A stretch of DNA of 64,000 nucleotides from Spirochaetaceae bacterium (lineage in GTDB: Bacteria; Spirochaetota; Spirochaetia; Treponematales; Treponemataceae): contig JAFQDD010000006.1 of NCBI GenBank assembly GCA_017416145.1, positions 28,375-92,374 of the forward strand, in the 5' to 3' direction. Under the pieces are notes generated by a model. That model saw only the letters and a program-made list of their open reading frames with translations. It ran no database searches and was not told the origin of the DNA. Made by a program: the position numbers and the translations under genes. Positions 1 to 8,144 of this stretch are shown one piece after another (within the stretch, counting starts at the first letter, position 1; each line of letters begins with the position of its first letter).

Positions 1-946
1 GCATAAATTCGCCATAAAATCTACCCAAATAATCTTCTGTTGATTTTGAATATTTTATTGTTTTATATAATTTTTTATCTAAAAATTCTGTAAAAAATCT
101 TAACGGTGTTTTCTTTAATGCAGAATGAACTTCATTTAATTTTGTACTATCTTTTATTACATTAAATTGAGAAATAATTTTATCTATTTTAGTAATCGGA
201 GATAAATCTGTTCTTTGGAAACTTGAAATTATGGCATTATGGATTTTTTGTCCGTCTGTGATTTGATTATCACCAACCAAAGAATCAATGCTAAAATTCC
301 CATTATCACGTTCTCGTAAAGCAAGTAAAATTCCAGAAACTACAAGAGGTTTTTCTTCATCTTTCATATTTCCATATTTAAACAAATACTCATGAAGTTC
401 TTTCGCATCAGCCAAAATTTCTGCAAGTTCTTTTTCATTTTCAGTAGCTTCTTTTAAGACATCACGCAAATAATATTCATCAATATTTTCAGAATTGAAT
501 GAAATAAATGATTCCACATCTTCTAGTTCAAAAAGATTGCAACGGTCATCAACAAAAAGAGGAGTGATTTTATGTTTTTTCTCTGAACCAGAAATTCCAA
601 ACGCAAAAATCTTTTTATAATTTGTATTTTGGGCTAAATGTTTTGCATAAAACAAGGCTCCGTTTACAGCATAATCTGTAATATCTTTTGTTTCCATACT
701 AATTAGATTGTTAGAATCTAATTTTATGTGATTTTTCAAATCTGCTTTATCTTCTATAACGATAACAAAGTCTTTTACAACACCCACATATTCTGGGAAC
801 CCAGCTTTTCCTGTTCCTCTTTTAGAAGCTGATTTTAACGCATCATCAATTTCTTTTATTGTACTTCCTTGGGCATCAAGTTTAATTCCTGCTTCCTTTA
901 ATAAATCGTGTACCCATAAATCTGTAGTTGCTTCTTTCTTTGCCAT
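1..946 (-). CDS. Type IIG-like restriction-modification / N-6 DNA methylase protein, 5' part (runs off the window)
   Basis: About 315 N-terminal residues are visible; the gene continues past base 1. The protein begins MAKKEATTDLWVHDLL and contains a nuclease-like segment with VIEDKAD (an E-x-K of the PD-(D/E)xK type) near residue 65. The visible part ends at LGRFYGEFM, which in large fused restriction/methylase proteins lies just before the N6-methylase domain. I infer a bifunctional enzyme that cuts and methylates DNA; the methylase motifs lie outside the window. An in-frame ATG 24 bases upstream (970) is an alternative start; neither has a strong ribosome site. It is divergent from an XRE regulator, which fits a controller-protein arrangement. 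Confidence 0.7.
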   Translation of the reverse strand, partial: MAKKEATTDLWVHDLLKEAGIKLDAQGSTIKEIDDALKSASKRGTGKAGFPEYVGVVKDFVIVIEDKADLKNHIKLDSNNLISMETKDITDYAVNGALFYAKHLAQNTNYKKIFAFGISGSEKKHKITPLFVDDRCNLFELEDVESFISFNSENIDEYYLRDVLKEATENEKELAEILADAKELHEYLFKYGNMKDEEKPLVVSGILLALRERDNGNFSIDSLVGDNQITDGQKIHNAIISSFQRTDLSPITKIDKIISQFNVIKDSTKLNEVHSALKKTPLRFFTEFLDKKLYKTIKYSKSTEDYLGRFYGEFM

Positions 947-993
947 TTTGTATGTCCGTTTAATAATCATTTAGCGAAGATAGTTCATCAAAT

Positions 994-1095
994 AGAGAAT
1001 TACTTCACTAATATATTATACTAAAAGAGAAGTTTTATCAAATTTAAGAGAATTATTTCGTTTTAAGATTATTCTTTTCTACAAAAAGAGAAGTT
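994..1095. promoter_or_regulatory. Divergent promoter region with interleaved direct repeats
   Basis: Two short direct repeats alternate here: AGAGAATTAYTTC at 994-1006 and 1047-1059, and AAAAGAGAAGTT at 1023-1034 and 1084-1095. They lie between the restriction-modification gene and the XRE regulator. I infer operators for the regulator, which would set expression of both genes. Confidence 0.4.
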
Positions 1096-1106
1096 AGATT
1101 TTAAAT

Positions 1107-1433
1107 ATGAAACATGAAGAATTAAATGCTGTATATGGCTCTAATATAAAACGATTACGTAAATCAAAAAATCTTTCCCAAGAAACTCTCGCCGAAAAAG
1201 CAGACATCAGTCCAAGTTTTTTAAGCGATATTGAAAACGGCAAAAAATGGGGTTCCTTTGAAACTCTTGTTTCTCTTGCAAACGCTTTGGAAGTTGAACC
1301 TTACGAATTACTCCTGCCACCACAAACAAGCATTTCCTACGACACAAAACGCACAAAAGATTTAATGAATCGCCTTCGCAAAAACTTATGCGAAGTTGTA
1401 GACACACTGGAAGATTTTCTTGGGGAGAAGTAA
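1107..1433 (+). CDS. XRE-family HTH regulator, likely controller of the adjacent restriction-modification gene
   Basis: 108 aa. An XRE/Cro helix-turn-helix spans about residues 12-66 (IKRLRKSKNLSQETLAEKAD, then SFLSDIENGKK), followed by a ~35-residue tail. Small proteins of this fold next to restriction-modification genes act as C (controller) proteins that delay nuclease expression; that role is inferred from position and the repeats upstream. The nearest SD-like sequence (GAGAAG) is rather far from the ATG. Confidence 0.7.
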   Translation: MKHEELNAVYGSNIKRLRKSKNLSQETLAEKADISPSFLSDIENGKKWGSFETLVSLANALEVEPYELLLPPQTSISYDTKRTKDLMNRLRKNLCEVVDTLEDFLGEK

Positions 1434-1528
1434 GGAAAAATAAGTTACTTGCAAAAAAACATAACAAGATATATATTGAAAGAAAGGAAATGCCCAATCT
1501 CAATTTGGACGTCTCCACGTACGGATAA

Positions 1529-1539
1529 AAAGCCGCCAC
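1529..1539. terminator. Left arm of a hairpin terminator split by the insertion sequence
   Basis: AAAGCCGCCAC here is the exact reverse complement of GTGGCGGCTTT at 2993-3003, on the far side of the insertion sequence. Removing the element and one copy of the 3-bp duplication restores an 11-bp stem with a ~16-base loop, flanked by A-rich and T-rich runs, i.e. a bidirectional rho-independent terminator between the XRE gene and the small peptide gene at 3008-3109. Confidence 0.6.
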
Positions 1540-1609
1540 GAAAACGGTCAATTGAAGTGCACCCCTAAAGTTGGACAAATAAAGTTCAATTTTAGGAGGT
1601 GCATTTTTT

Positions 1610-2131
1610 ATGTCTAAATACTCAGAAGAGTATAAGTTAAGAGTTGTAAAAGCTTATATATCAGGAGAAGGTGGAACTGAAACAGTTGCCAAAAAGTATA
1701 AAGTCGCAAGAACTTGTCTTAAACAATGGGTTGCACAATATAAATTGACAGGTAGTTTTACAAAACCAACACGCCATTTTAGTGGAGAATTTAAGCTAAA
1801 AGTGTTAAACTATCAGCAAGAGCATCATCTTTCAGATCTGCAAACAGCTTTGATTTTTGGAATAACAAATCAAGGGACAATCTGTGCGTGGCGAAAGAAG
1901 TATATTACCGGTGGTACAGAAGCTCTGTTTCAGAAACAAGGCAGGCGTTCAAAAATGCCAAAGAAAAGTTTAATACCGAACAAACCAAGAGAAGAATGGA
2001 CGAAAGATGAAGAACTGGCATATCTTCGCATGGAGAATGAATACCTAAAAAAATTAAGTGCCTTAATTCAGGAAGACAAACAACGGGAAAAAGACTCAAA
2101 GAACAAAAAATCAGAGTCATCAAAGAATTAA
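1610..2131 (+). CDS. IS150-like transposase OrfA (DNA-binding subunit)
   Basis: 173 aa. There are two helix-turn-helix units (about residues 5-45 and 58-105; ETVAKKYKVARTCLKQWV is the first recognition region) and a charged C-terminal helix with MENEYLKKL like a leucine-zipper segment. A strong AGGAGG precedes the ATG. A run of seven A (2047-2053, codons CTA AAA AAA) is the expected -1 slippery site for making OrfAB. Confidence 0.9.
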   Translation: MSKYSEEYKLRVVKAYISGEGGTETVAKKYKVARTCLKQWVAQYKLTGSFTKPTRHFSGEFKLKVLNYQQEHHLSDLQTALIFGITNQGTICAWRKKYITGGTEALFQKQGRRSKMPKKSLIPNKPREEWTKDEELAYLRMENEYLKKLSALIQEDKQREKDSKNKKSESSKN

Positions 2132-2154
2132 GGCAGAATTACTCCGTTGCAGAT

Positions 2155-2955
2155 TTGACAAAACTTACAGGTTTGCCAAGAAGCTCATTTTACTACTCAG
2201 AATCTCATCCAAAGCAAGATAATCACAAAGAAGAGCGAGAACTTGTTCAGCAGATTTATCATGCAAATAAAGGGCGGTATGGGTACAGAAGAATTACTCT
2301 AGAATTCAGAAACAGAGGAAAGTCAACAAACCACAAAGTAATTCAGAAACTTATGCATGAAGAACGTATTGTGTGTAAGGTCCGCCAGCATAAATACAAT
2401 TCATACAAAGGCAGGGTTGGAAAAGTTGCTCCAAATCTCTTGAGCCGGAATTTCAGTACAACAAAATCTAATGAAAAATGGGTTACAGATGTTACACAGT
2501 TTAATCTGTTTGGAACAAAGCTTTATCTTTCCCCAATTCTTGATTTACATGACCAGTCATTAATCAGCTGGAATCTTTCTGAAAGCCCGAACTATGCTCA
2601 GACAGTTGATATGCTTGAAAAGGCATTTGCACAAATTCCTGATGGGACAAATCTGATTCTTCATTCTGATCAGGGTTGGCAGTACCAGATGTATGATTAT
2701 CAGAGGCGTTTGAAAGAAAAAGGAATCCGACAGAGCATGTCCAGAAAAGGGAATTGTCTTGATAATTCTGTAATGGAAAATTTCTTTGGTTTATTAAAAT
2801 CTGAGCTTTTGTATTTACAGGAGTTTGAGTCTGTTGAACATTTCAAAAAGGAATTGATTGAATACTTGTCTTGGTACAACGAAAAAAGAATTAAAGTTAA
2901 ATTAAAAGGACTGACCCCTTTACAATTCAGGAATCAGTCCTTAAAATCAGCCTAG
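2155..2955 (+). CDS. IS150-like transposase OrfB (DDE integrase domain), expressed by -1 frameshift
   Basis: 266 aa from the TTG at 2155, but the frame is open back to the A7 slippery run at 2047-2053, so the real product is probably an OrfAB fusion. The DDE triad is visible: D in WVTDVTQF, D in LHSDQGWQY, E in VMENFFGLLKSE. An HTH_21-like region (YGYRRITLEF) precedes the catalytic core. The frame relative to orfA is -1, so this is normal IS3 biology and not a broken gene. Confidence 0.9.
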   Translation: MTKLTGLPRSSFYYSESHPKQDNHKEERELVQQIYHANKGRYGYRRITLEFRNRGKSTNHKVIQKLMHEERIVCKVRQHKYNSYKGRVGKVAPNLLSRNFSTTKSNEKWVTDVTQFNLFGTKLYLSPILDLHDQSLISWNLSESPNYAQTVDMLEKAFAQIPDGTNLILHSDQGWQYQMYDYQRRLKEKGIRQSMSRKGNCLDNSVMENFFGLLKSELLYLQEFESVEHFKKELIEYLSWYNEKRIKVKLKGLTPLQFRNQSLKSA

Positions 2956-2992
2956 TTAAAGTGTCCAATAATTGGGGTGCACTTCAAATTAT

Positions 2993-3003
2993 GTGGCGGC
3001 TTT
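2993..3003. terminator. Right arm of the IS-split hairpin terminator
   Basis: GTGGCGGCTTT pairs with 1529-1539. A T-rich run follows. It lies 4 bases past the stop of the minus-strand small peptide gene, so before the insertion it would have ended that transcript as well. Confidence 0.6.
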
Positions 3004-3007
3004 ATTT

Positions 3008-3109
3008 TTACTCTTTATCTTTCTTTTTTAGGAAAGAGAGCAATGCTATAACTGTACTAGCAACAGTTGCAACACAAGTTACTACTGCAATAACTAATTC
3101 TAAAGTCAT
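3008..3109 (-). CDS. 33-aa hydrophobic peptide, type I toxin-like
   Basis: This small frame starts with ATG at 3109, six bases after a strong GGGAGG. It encodes MTLELVIAVVTCVATVAST followed by VIALLSFLKKKDKE: one transmembrane helix (about residues 4-27) and a Lys-rich tail. Such architecture is typical of type I toxin peptides (Fst/TxpA/Ldr-like) and of small membrane proteins in general. Its terminator was the hairpin now split by the insertion sequence. No antisense antitoxin RNA can be shown from sequence alone. Toxin function is inference; coding is supported by the SD, the composition and the tail. Confidence 0.55.
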   Translation of the reverse strand: MTLELVIAVVTCVATVASTVIALLSFLKKKDKE

Positions 3110-3145
3110 AACAAGCCTCCCTATTCAATTATTTCAGCAAAAGCC

Positions 3146-3260
3146 GATTTACTTTGGGAGTAGGGAGCGACGGCTAAAAGCCGGAAAATTGCGAGTGACG
3201 CAGCAATTTTAGCGAGTCTCGGTTGAGCCCCTGCGAAACCGTAGCCTGAAATTAGGCATT
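3146..3260. repeat. GC-rich structured intergenic sequence
   Basis: This stretch is clearly richer in GC than its neighbours and holds two hairpins: CGGCT-AAA-AGCCG (3170-3182) and AAAATTGC / GCAATTTT around 3184-3212. It resembles in style the other GC-rich spacers at 4081-4200, 53574-53660 and 63421-63470. I see no gene in it. Confidence 0.4.
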
Positions 3261-3313
3261 TCCAATAATTAAATTACGCTATGGTTTTGTATAATTTCTT
3301 TCTCACCATCCCC

Positions 3314-3736
3314 CTACCACTCTTCCAACATTAAATTGCACTTATCTTTGAAAATCTGAAAGTCTTTTATATTTTTTGTAACAAGAATAAAATTGTTGGC
3401 AATAGCCATTGAGGCAATTTGTGTGTCTAAAATTGGGGTTGGAAATCCTATAGAAATCAGTTTTTGTGTTATCGAGGCATTTATAAAGGCTGCATGTTCA
3501 TCATAAGGAATAATTTTGAAGGATGGTTTTACATAATCTATCAAGAAAGAATACAAATCGGTTTTTCTTTTTCCTTCTGGGAGCAAATTTACACCTTTTA
3601 GAAGTTCAAACCAAGTTATGCTACTAATTACAGAAGACATTTGATAAAATTCTAAATTGGTTAAGATATTTTGTGAAGGAAGTGGCTTTGTAACTTCTGA
3701 TATAATATTTGTGTCTAGTAAATAGATTTCTTTCAA
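3314..3736 (-). CDS. vapC: VapC-like PIN-domain toxin
   Basis: 140 aa. PIN-domain ribonuclease with the expected acidic residues: D8 (LLDTNII), E44 (WFELLKG), D104 (ILDTQIA) and D125 (NIKDF). VapC toxins cleave tRNA or rRNA when their antitoxin is lost. The start overlaps the stop of the upstream antitoxin by 4 bases (ATGA-type coupling), the standard order for these modules. Full length for the family. Confidence 0.88.
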   Translation of the reverse strand: MKEIYLLDTNIISEVTKPLPSQNILTNLEFYQMSSVISSITWFELLKGVNLLPEGKRKTDLYSFLIDYVKPSFKIIPYDEHAAFINASITQKLISIGFPTPILDTQIASMAIANNFILVTKNIKDFQIFKDKCNLMLEEW

Positions 3737-4014
3737 AATATGCTCTCCTCACTATATTTTTCTTTGTTTCTCTCTAAGTTTTTTTCAAAGGCTTCATAGT
3801 CGGATTGTTCAAGTCCGCCTGTTTTTTCTTTCCATTTTTTTACGTGTTCTATAAATGAAGGACGATAGTTTTTCTTTAATTGAATATATTCATCAATTCC
3901 AATGATTACAGCACTAGTTTTTCCATGCTTTGTAATTTCTATAACGTCACCATTTTCTGCAAATGTTACGTATTCGCTGAGTTTTGCTTTTATATCAAAA
4001 AGTGGAGCTGTCAT
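3733..4014 (-). CDS. Phd/YefM-family antitoxin
   Basis: 93 aa. The N-terminal half has the Phd/YefM fold (AKLSEYVTFAENGDVIEITK, then AVIIGIDEYIQLKK); the charged C-terminus would wrap the toxin. A GGAGG sits six bases before the ATG. It neutralises the PIN toxin encoded directly downstream and, as in the family, is expected to repress its own promoter together with the toxin. Confidence 0.87.
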   Translation of the reverse strand: MTAPLFDIKAKLSEYVTFAENGDVIEITKHGKTSAVIIGIDEYIQLKKNYRPSFIEHVKKWKEKTGGLEQSDYEAFEKNLERNKEKYSEESIF

Positions 4015-4023
4015 ATAACCTCC

Positions 4024-4070
4024 AAGACTGTATAATATAGTTATATAATAGTCATATTTAATATGTATGT
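4024..4070. promoter_or_regulatory. Probable operator/promoter of the toxin-antitoxin pair
   Basis: AT-rich short dyads sit directly upstream of the antitoxin, including CATAT-TTA-ATATG (4053-4065) and overlapping TATAATATAG / TTATATAATAG segments. Phd-type antitoxins bind such palindromes. The assignment is by position. Confidence 0.4.
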
Positions 4071-4080
4071 CAACTTTTTT

Positions 4081-4200
4081 TAGGCAAGGGATTGGAGCAA
4101 CAGCGGAGCTGTCCCGACCGTTAGGGAGTGGATGAGCCGCGGTAGACGGCGAATTGCGGAAAGCCCGTTTTTTTTGCGAAGCAAAAAATGACCCCGTAAA
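4081..4200. repeat. GC-rich dispersed repeat, copy 1
   Basis: An intergenic GC-rich block. The 18-mer GAGCCGCGGTAGACGGCG at 4134-4151 occurs again, reverse complemented, at 63446-63463. A hairpin TTTTTTGC-GAA-GCAAAAAA lies at about 4170-4188 and may end transcription of the region before asnS. Confidence 0.55.
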
Positions 4201-4286
4201 CTAAATAAAAATTTCTATTTATTTTCTAATCATTAAATCTGTAATTTACTTTATCTACTTGAAGAAGATGGGATAAAAATATTATA

Positions 4287-5738
4287 ATGCAACTTATGAA
4301 AACACAATTAATTAAAGACATTTTGGTCTCAGAACCAGATGGCCGCCTTGTTACAATTTGCGGCTGGGTACGCACTAAGCGTGATTCAAAAAACTTATGT
4401 TTTATTCAGGTAAATGATGGCTCTTGTTTTGCCACCATTCAGTTGACTTTTGATCGTGAAAATGCTAATCCAAATAATGAAAATATAGAAAATACTCTTC
4501 CAAATGTTACAACTGGTGCTTCTATTAAAGCTACTGGTAAATTGATTCCTTCTCCTGCTAGTGGTCAAGCTGTGGAAGTTGCTCTTGAAACTCTAGAGGT
4601 TTTGGGCGTTTCTCCAAGCGATTATCCTTTGCAGAAAAAGGGTCACACTGTAGAATTTTTGCGTGAAAACTCTCACCTTCGAGCTAGAACCAATATGTTT
4701 GGAGCTGTTGCTCGTATGAGAAGTGAAATGGCTTTTGCTGTTCACAGTTTTTTCCAAGAAAAGGGATTTTTCTATTTTAACGCACCCCTAATCACTTGTT
4801 CTGACTGTGAAGGTGCTGGTGAAATGTTCCAAGTTACAACTTTGGATATGGCACGTATCGCAGAAGAAGGAATTAAGGCTGGTGCTAAGGGTATGAATCC
4901 TGAAAAGGCTGAAAATCTTGTGGATTACAGCAAGGACTTCTTTGGTAAAAAAGCAAGTCTTACTGTAAGTGGTCAGCTAGAAGCAGAAACTTATGCAACT
5001 GCTCTTTCTCGTGTTTACACTTTTGGTCCAACTTTCCGTGCCGAAAACTCTAATACTCCACGTCACTTAGCTGAGTTCTGGATGATTGAACCTGAAATGG
5101 CTTTCTTTGAACTAGAAGATGATATGGACATTGCTGAAGAATTTATTAAATATCTTCTAAACTGGGCTTTAACAAAATGTACAGAGGATATGAAATTCTT
5201 TGACCAACGTGTTCAACCGGGGCTTATTGAAACTTTAACTCACGTTGCAAACTCAGAATTTGTTCGTGTTTCTTACACAGACGCTATCAAAGAACTTGAA
5301 AAATACAATGATTCTTTTGAATTCAAAGCATTCTGGGGATGTGATTTACAAACTGAACACGAACGCTGCCTAACAGAAAAAATCTACAAAAAACCTGTTA
5401 TGGTTTATAACTATCCAAAAGAAATTAAAGCTTTCTACATGAAACTTAACGAGGATGGAAAAACTGTTCGTGCCGTTGATATGCTTGTTCCAGGTCTTGG
5501 AGAAATTATTGGTGGTTCTGAACGTGAATCTGACTTAGAAAAACTAACAAATCGTATCAAAGAACTTGGTATGAATCCAGAAGATTACTGGTGGTACTTA
5601 GATTTACGAAAATACGGTACTGTTCCACACGCTGGATTTGGTCTTGGTTTTGAACGCTTATTACGCTATGTAACTGGTATGGCAAACATTCGTGATGTTA
5701 TTCCATATCCACGTGCTCCAAAATTAGCTGATTTCTAG
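4287..5738 (+). CDS. asnS: Asparaginyl-tRNA synthetase
   Basis: 483 aa, usual length. Charges tRNA-Asn with asparagine. An N-terminal OB-fold anticodon-binding domain (about 10-120; [20 protein letters not shown]) is followed by the class II catalytic core with motif 2 ([20 protein letters not shown], near 249) and motif 3 ([10 protein letters not shown], near 450). Two close ATGs (4287, 4296) are possible starts; the second gives the more usual MKTQLIKDI beginning. Followed by its own terminator, so probably monocistronic. Confidence 0.96.
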   Translation: MQLMKTQLIKDILVSEPDGRLVTICGWVRTKRDSKNLCFIQVNDGSCFATIQLTFDRENANPNNENIENTLPNVTTGASIKATGKLIPSPASGQAVEVALETLEVLGVSPSDYPLQKKGHTVEFLRENSHLRARTNMFGAVARMRSEMAFAVHSFFQEKGFFYFNAPLITCSDCEGAGEMFQVTTLDMARIAEEGIKAGAKGMNPEKAENLVDYSKDFFGKKASLTVSGQLEAETYATALSRVYTFGPTFRAENSNTPRHLAEFWMIEPEMAFFELEDDMDIAEEFIKYLLNWALTKCTEDMKFFDQRVQPGLIETLTHVANSEFVRVSYTDAIKELEKYNDSFEFKAFWGCDLQTEHERCLTEKIYKKPVMVYNYPKEIKAFYMKLNEDGKTVRAVDMLVPGLGEIIGGSERESDLEKLTNRIKELGMNPEDYWWYLDLRKYGTVPHAGFGLGFERLLRYVTGMANIRDVIPYPRAPKLADF

Positions 5739-5757
5739 TTTAAATTTATAAATTATC

Positions 5758-5792
5758 AAAAGAGTCTAGTTTTTTGCTAGGCTCTTTTTTTT
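5758..5792 (+). terminator. Rho-independent terminator of asnS
   Basis: AAAGAGTCTAG pairs with CTAGGCTCTTT (one G-U pair) around an 8-base loop, followed by a T run. Confidence 0.85.
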
Positions 5793-5902
5793 GCTTTTTT
5801 CAATTTTGTAAATTTTTTATTATAAATATTATAAATAGGATAATTTTTTGATATTTTTCCCTTTCTAACTAAAATCTAACAGTCCTTTTTTTTGTTAAAT
5901 GG

Positions 5903-5931
5903 TTGTAAACTTTTCATATAAACGGTAAAAT
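5903..5931 (+). promoter_or_regulatory. Sigma-70-type promoter of the transporter gene
   Basis: TTGTAA (5903-5908) and TAAAAT (5926-5931) are separated by 17 bases, about 50 bases upstream of the start codon. Confidence 0.55.
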
Positions 5932-5983
5932 AGCGTAATGTCTGCATAATCTTAAAAATAATTGCAGAAATAGAGGAAATGTT

Positions 5984-7336
5984 ATGCTTTTAGCTCAAAT
6001 CTTTGCTGTGGCAATTTTCTGTATTATGTTTTTCTTAGTAATTACAGAAGTTATTGAACGCCACTATACCACACTTGCTTGTGGTTTACTAACTCTCATT
6101 TTAGTTTTTGGAGTAGGTTTACATTCTTGGGATGCTATTGTAGAAACTTTGAATTTCCATAGCATTTTTACGTTGGATTTTTGGTGGGCAAAAGAAGCTC
6201 ACGAATCAACTAGCGGTGTAAACTGGGCAACAATCATCTTTATTGCTGGTATGATGATTATGGTTGAAGGTATGGCTCGTGTTGGATTTTTCCGCTGGCT
6301 ATGTATGCTTCTTGCAAAAACAGTAAAATACAAGGTTCTTCCAATCTTTGTAACTTTTATGGTAATGTCAGCTGTTCTTGCAATGTTTATTGATAGTATT
6401 ACAGTTATCCTTTTCCTTGCAGCTGTAACTGTAGAGCTTTCTCAGCTTCTAAAGTTTAATCCAGTTGCTATGATTTTGGCAGAGGTTTTCTGTGCTAACC
6501 TTGGTGGTTCTGCAACAATGTGTGGTGACCCACCAAATATCATCATTGGTACAGCTTTAGGCTATTCTTTCTCTGATTTCTTAATGAACACAGGTGCTAT
6601 TGCTGCTATCGGGTTAGTTTTCACAGTTGTTTACTTTTTCTTAGTTTGCAAAAAAGACTATAAAGATGCTGGAAAAGACGTGGATTTATCAACTTTGCCA
6701 ACACCAAAATCTGCCATTGTTGACAAAACAGGATTTGCAATTAGCACAGTAATTTTCTTACTAAGCGTTGTTTTATTGGTAACTCACTCTGCAACAGGAC
6801 TTTCTGTGGCATTTATTGGAACTTTAGCAGCAGTTTTAACTGTGATTACAGCTCCAAAACATATTCTAGAAATCATGAAACACGTTGACTACAAAACTGT
6901 TCTATTTTTCATTGGATTGTTCATTGTAGTTGGCGGTCTTGAACAAACTGGAATTCTTGAATTGATTGCTGGATTTATCGAAACAATTTCTGGCGGAAAT
7001 ATGTTTGTAATGATTGGAATTATCATTTGGGTTTCTGCAATCGCTTCTGCATTTATTGATAATATTCCATTTGCAGCCACAATGATTCCTGTTATCCAAT
7101 CTCTAGCTGTAACAACAGGAATGCCATTAACAACTTTAGCTTGGTCACTTGCTGTTGGTACAGATATCGGTGGTAGTGCAACTCCAATTGGTGCTAGTGC
7201 AAACGTTGTTGGAACCTCTGTTGCTGCAAAGGCTGGACACCCAATTGGCTGGGGAAAATACTGTAAACTTTGCGTTCCAGCCACAGTAATTGTAATGTTG
7301 ATAAGCACAATATTTATTTTCGTGCGTTATTTGTAA
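5984..7336 (+). CDS. ArsB/NhaD-type ion transporter (IT superfamily)
   Basis: 450 aa with about 11-12 hydrophobic segments. The family signature is visible in the N-terminal half (ANLGGSATMCGDPPNIIIG) and echoed in the C-terminal half (DIGGSATPIGASANVVG), the inverted-repeat pore motifs of the ArsB/NhaD/P-protein group. Substrate (Na+/H+, arsenite or an organic anion) cannot be set from sequence. AGAGGAA precedes the ATG. A kinase-like gene follows 46 bases later and is probably co-transcribed. Confidence 0.85.
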   Translation: MLLAQIFAVAIFCIMFFLVITEVIERHYTTLACGLLTLILVFGVGLHSWDAIVETLNFHSIFTLDFWWAKEAHESTSGVNWATIIFIAGMMIMVEGMARVGFFRWLCMLLAKTVKYKVLPIFVTFMVMSAVLAMFIDSITVILFLAAVTVELSQLLKFNPVAMILAEVFCANLGGSATMCGDPPNIIIGTALGYSFSDFLMNTGAIAAIGLVFTVVYFFLVCKKDYKDAGKDVDLSTLPTPKSAIVDKTGFAISTVIFLLSVVLLVTHSATGLSVAFIGTLAAVLTVITAPKHILEIMKHVDYKTVLFFIGLFIVVGGLEQTGILELIAGFIETISGGNMFVMIGIIIWVSAIASAFIDNIPFAATMIPVIQSLAVTTGMPLTTLAWSLAVGTDIGGSATPIGASANVVGTSVAAKAGHPIGWGKYCKLCVPATVIVMLISTIFIFVRYL

Positions 7337-7382
7337 AAGTGTGATATAATATAAATATCCCTTAATGAAAGTTGGAAATACT

Positions 7383-7976
7383 ATGGAAAAACAATTAATT
7401 ATTTCTATTGGACGTGAATATGGTAGTGCAGGTCATGAAATTGGTCAAAAACTTGCAGATAAACTTGGAATTGAACTTTTAGATAGAAATCTTTTAGATG
7501 AAATTTCCCAAATTAAAAGTTCATCTTACGAAGATTTAGCTCGTTACGACGAAAAACCAAAGCGATTTTTCACTCGTACTGTTCGGGGATATTCAAACTC
7601 TCCAGAATTAAACGTGGCTGAACTTCAATTTGCCTTGCTAAAATCAAAAGCTGCTGACGATGATTCTTTCGTTGTTGTTGGTCGCTGTACTGACAAGATT
7701 TTTGAAGGAATTGCACCAGTTCTTTCAATTTTTATTTCAGCTGATTTAAAAGACAGAATTACTCGCATTGAGGAAGTTCGCCATTTATCAGAAAAAGAAG
7801 CTATCAAAAAAATTGAAAAACACGATAAACGCCGTGCAGCTTACCACGACTACTATTGTAAAACAAAATGGGGAAAAGCAAGTTCTTATGATATTTGTGT
7901 AAACTCAAGTTTACTTGGAATTGATGGAACTGTAGATTTCTTGTACGACGTTGTTCAAAAATACTTGAACAAATAA
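7383..7976 (+). CDS. Cytidylate kinase-like protein
   Basis: 197 aa from ATG 7383 (an in-frame ATG at 7365 adds six residues; I prefer the later one because MEKQLIISIGREYGSAG starts at the first strand). The P-loop-like GREYGSAGHEIG and the KRRAAYH(D)YYC region match the cytidylate-kinase-like family found in gut bacteria, distinct from Cmk. Nucleotide kinase activity is likely but the substrate is unknown. Pairing with a transporter may mean a regulatory link. Confidence 0.75.
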   Translation: MEKQLIISIGREYGSAGHEIGQKLADKLGIELLDRNLLDEISQIKSSSYEDLARYDEKPKRFFTRTVRGYSNSPELNVAELQFALLKSKAADDDSFVVVGRCTDKIFEGIAPVLSIFISADLKDRITRIEEVRHLSEKEAIKKIEKHDKRRAAYHDYYCKTKWGKASSYDICVNSSLLGIDGTVDFLYDVVQKYLNK

Positions 7977-7999
7977 AACATTTTGAAATGATTTTACTA

Positions 8000-8050
8000 A
8001 GTGATTTGAGTTCTTTATTGATTTAGGAACTTGAATCACTTTTTTTTCGT
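8000..8050 (+). terminator. Terminator of the transporter/kinase operon
   Basis: AGTGATTTGAGTTC pairs with GAACTTGAATCACT with two G-U/near-wobble positions and is followed by eight or more T. Confidence 0.8.
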
Positions 8051-8066
8051 TTTACCAAGCTAAACA

Positions 8067-8105
8067 AAACCCCCTAAAACTCACAATTAGTTTTAGGGGG
8101 TTTTT
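8067..8105. terminator. Bidirectional terminator
   Basis: AAAACCCCCTAAAACT pairs with AGTTTTAGGGGGTTTT around a six-base loop; A and T runs flank it, so it can serve both the plus-strand kinase operon and the minus-strand gene at 8145-9827. Confidence 0.85.
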
Positions 8106-8144
8106 ACAGTTTGCATTCAGTGTGTTTTCCACAAAAAGCAAATA

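Larger units (their letters stand above)
1553..2986 (+). mobile_element. IS3-family (IS150-like) insertion sequence, complete
   Basis: The ends are 25-bp imperfect inverted repeats (1553-1577 and 2962-2986) that start TGAAGTGCACCCC and end TGGACA, with six central positions differing. AAT at 1550-1552 and 2987-2989 is a likely 3-bp target duplication. It carries orfA and orfB in the usual -1 arrangement. Intact ends and frames suggest a recent, possibly active copy. Confidence 0.92.

Noticed and set aside
2047..2155. Broken transposase (orfA and orfB in different frames)
   Set aside because: The -1 offset with an A7 slippery run is the normal IS3-family expression mode.
2961..3212. Plus-strand frame of 83 codons across the IS end
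   Set aside because: It begins in the IS terminal repeat and runs antisense to the small peptide gene; no SD and ends in structured repeat DNA.
4152..4286. T-box leader upstream of asnS
   Set aside because: I found no T-box sequence (AGGGTGG-like) or specifier-loop structure; only a simple hairpin is visible.
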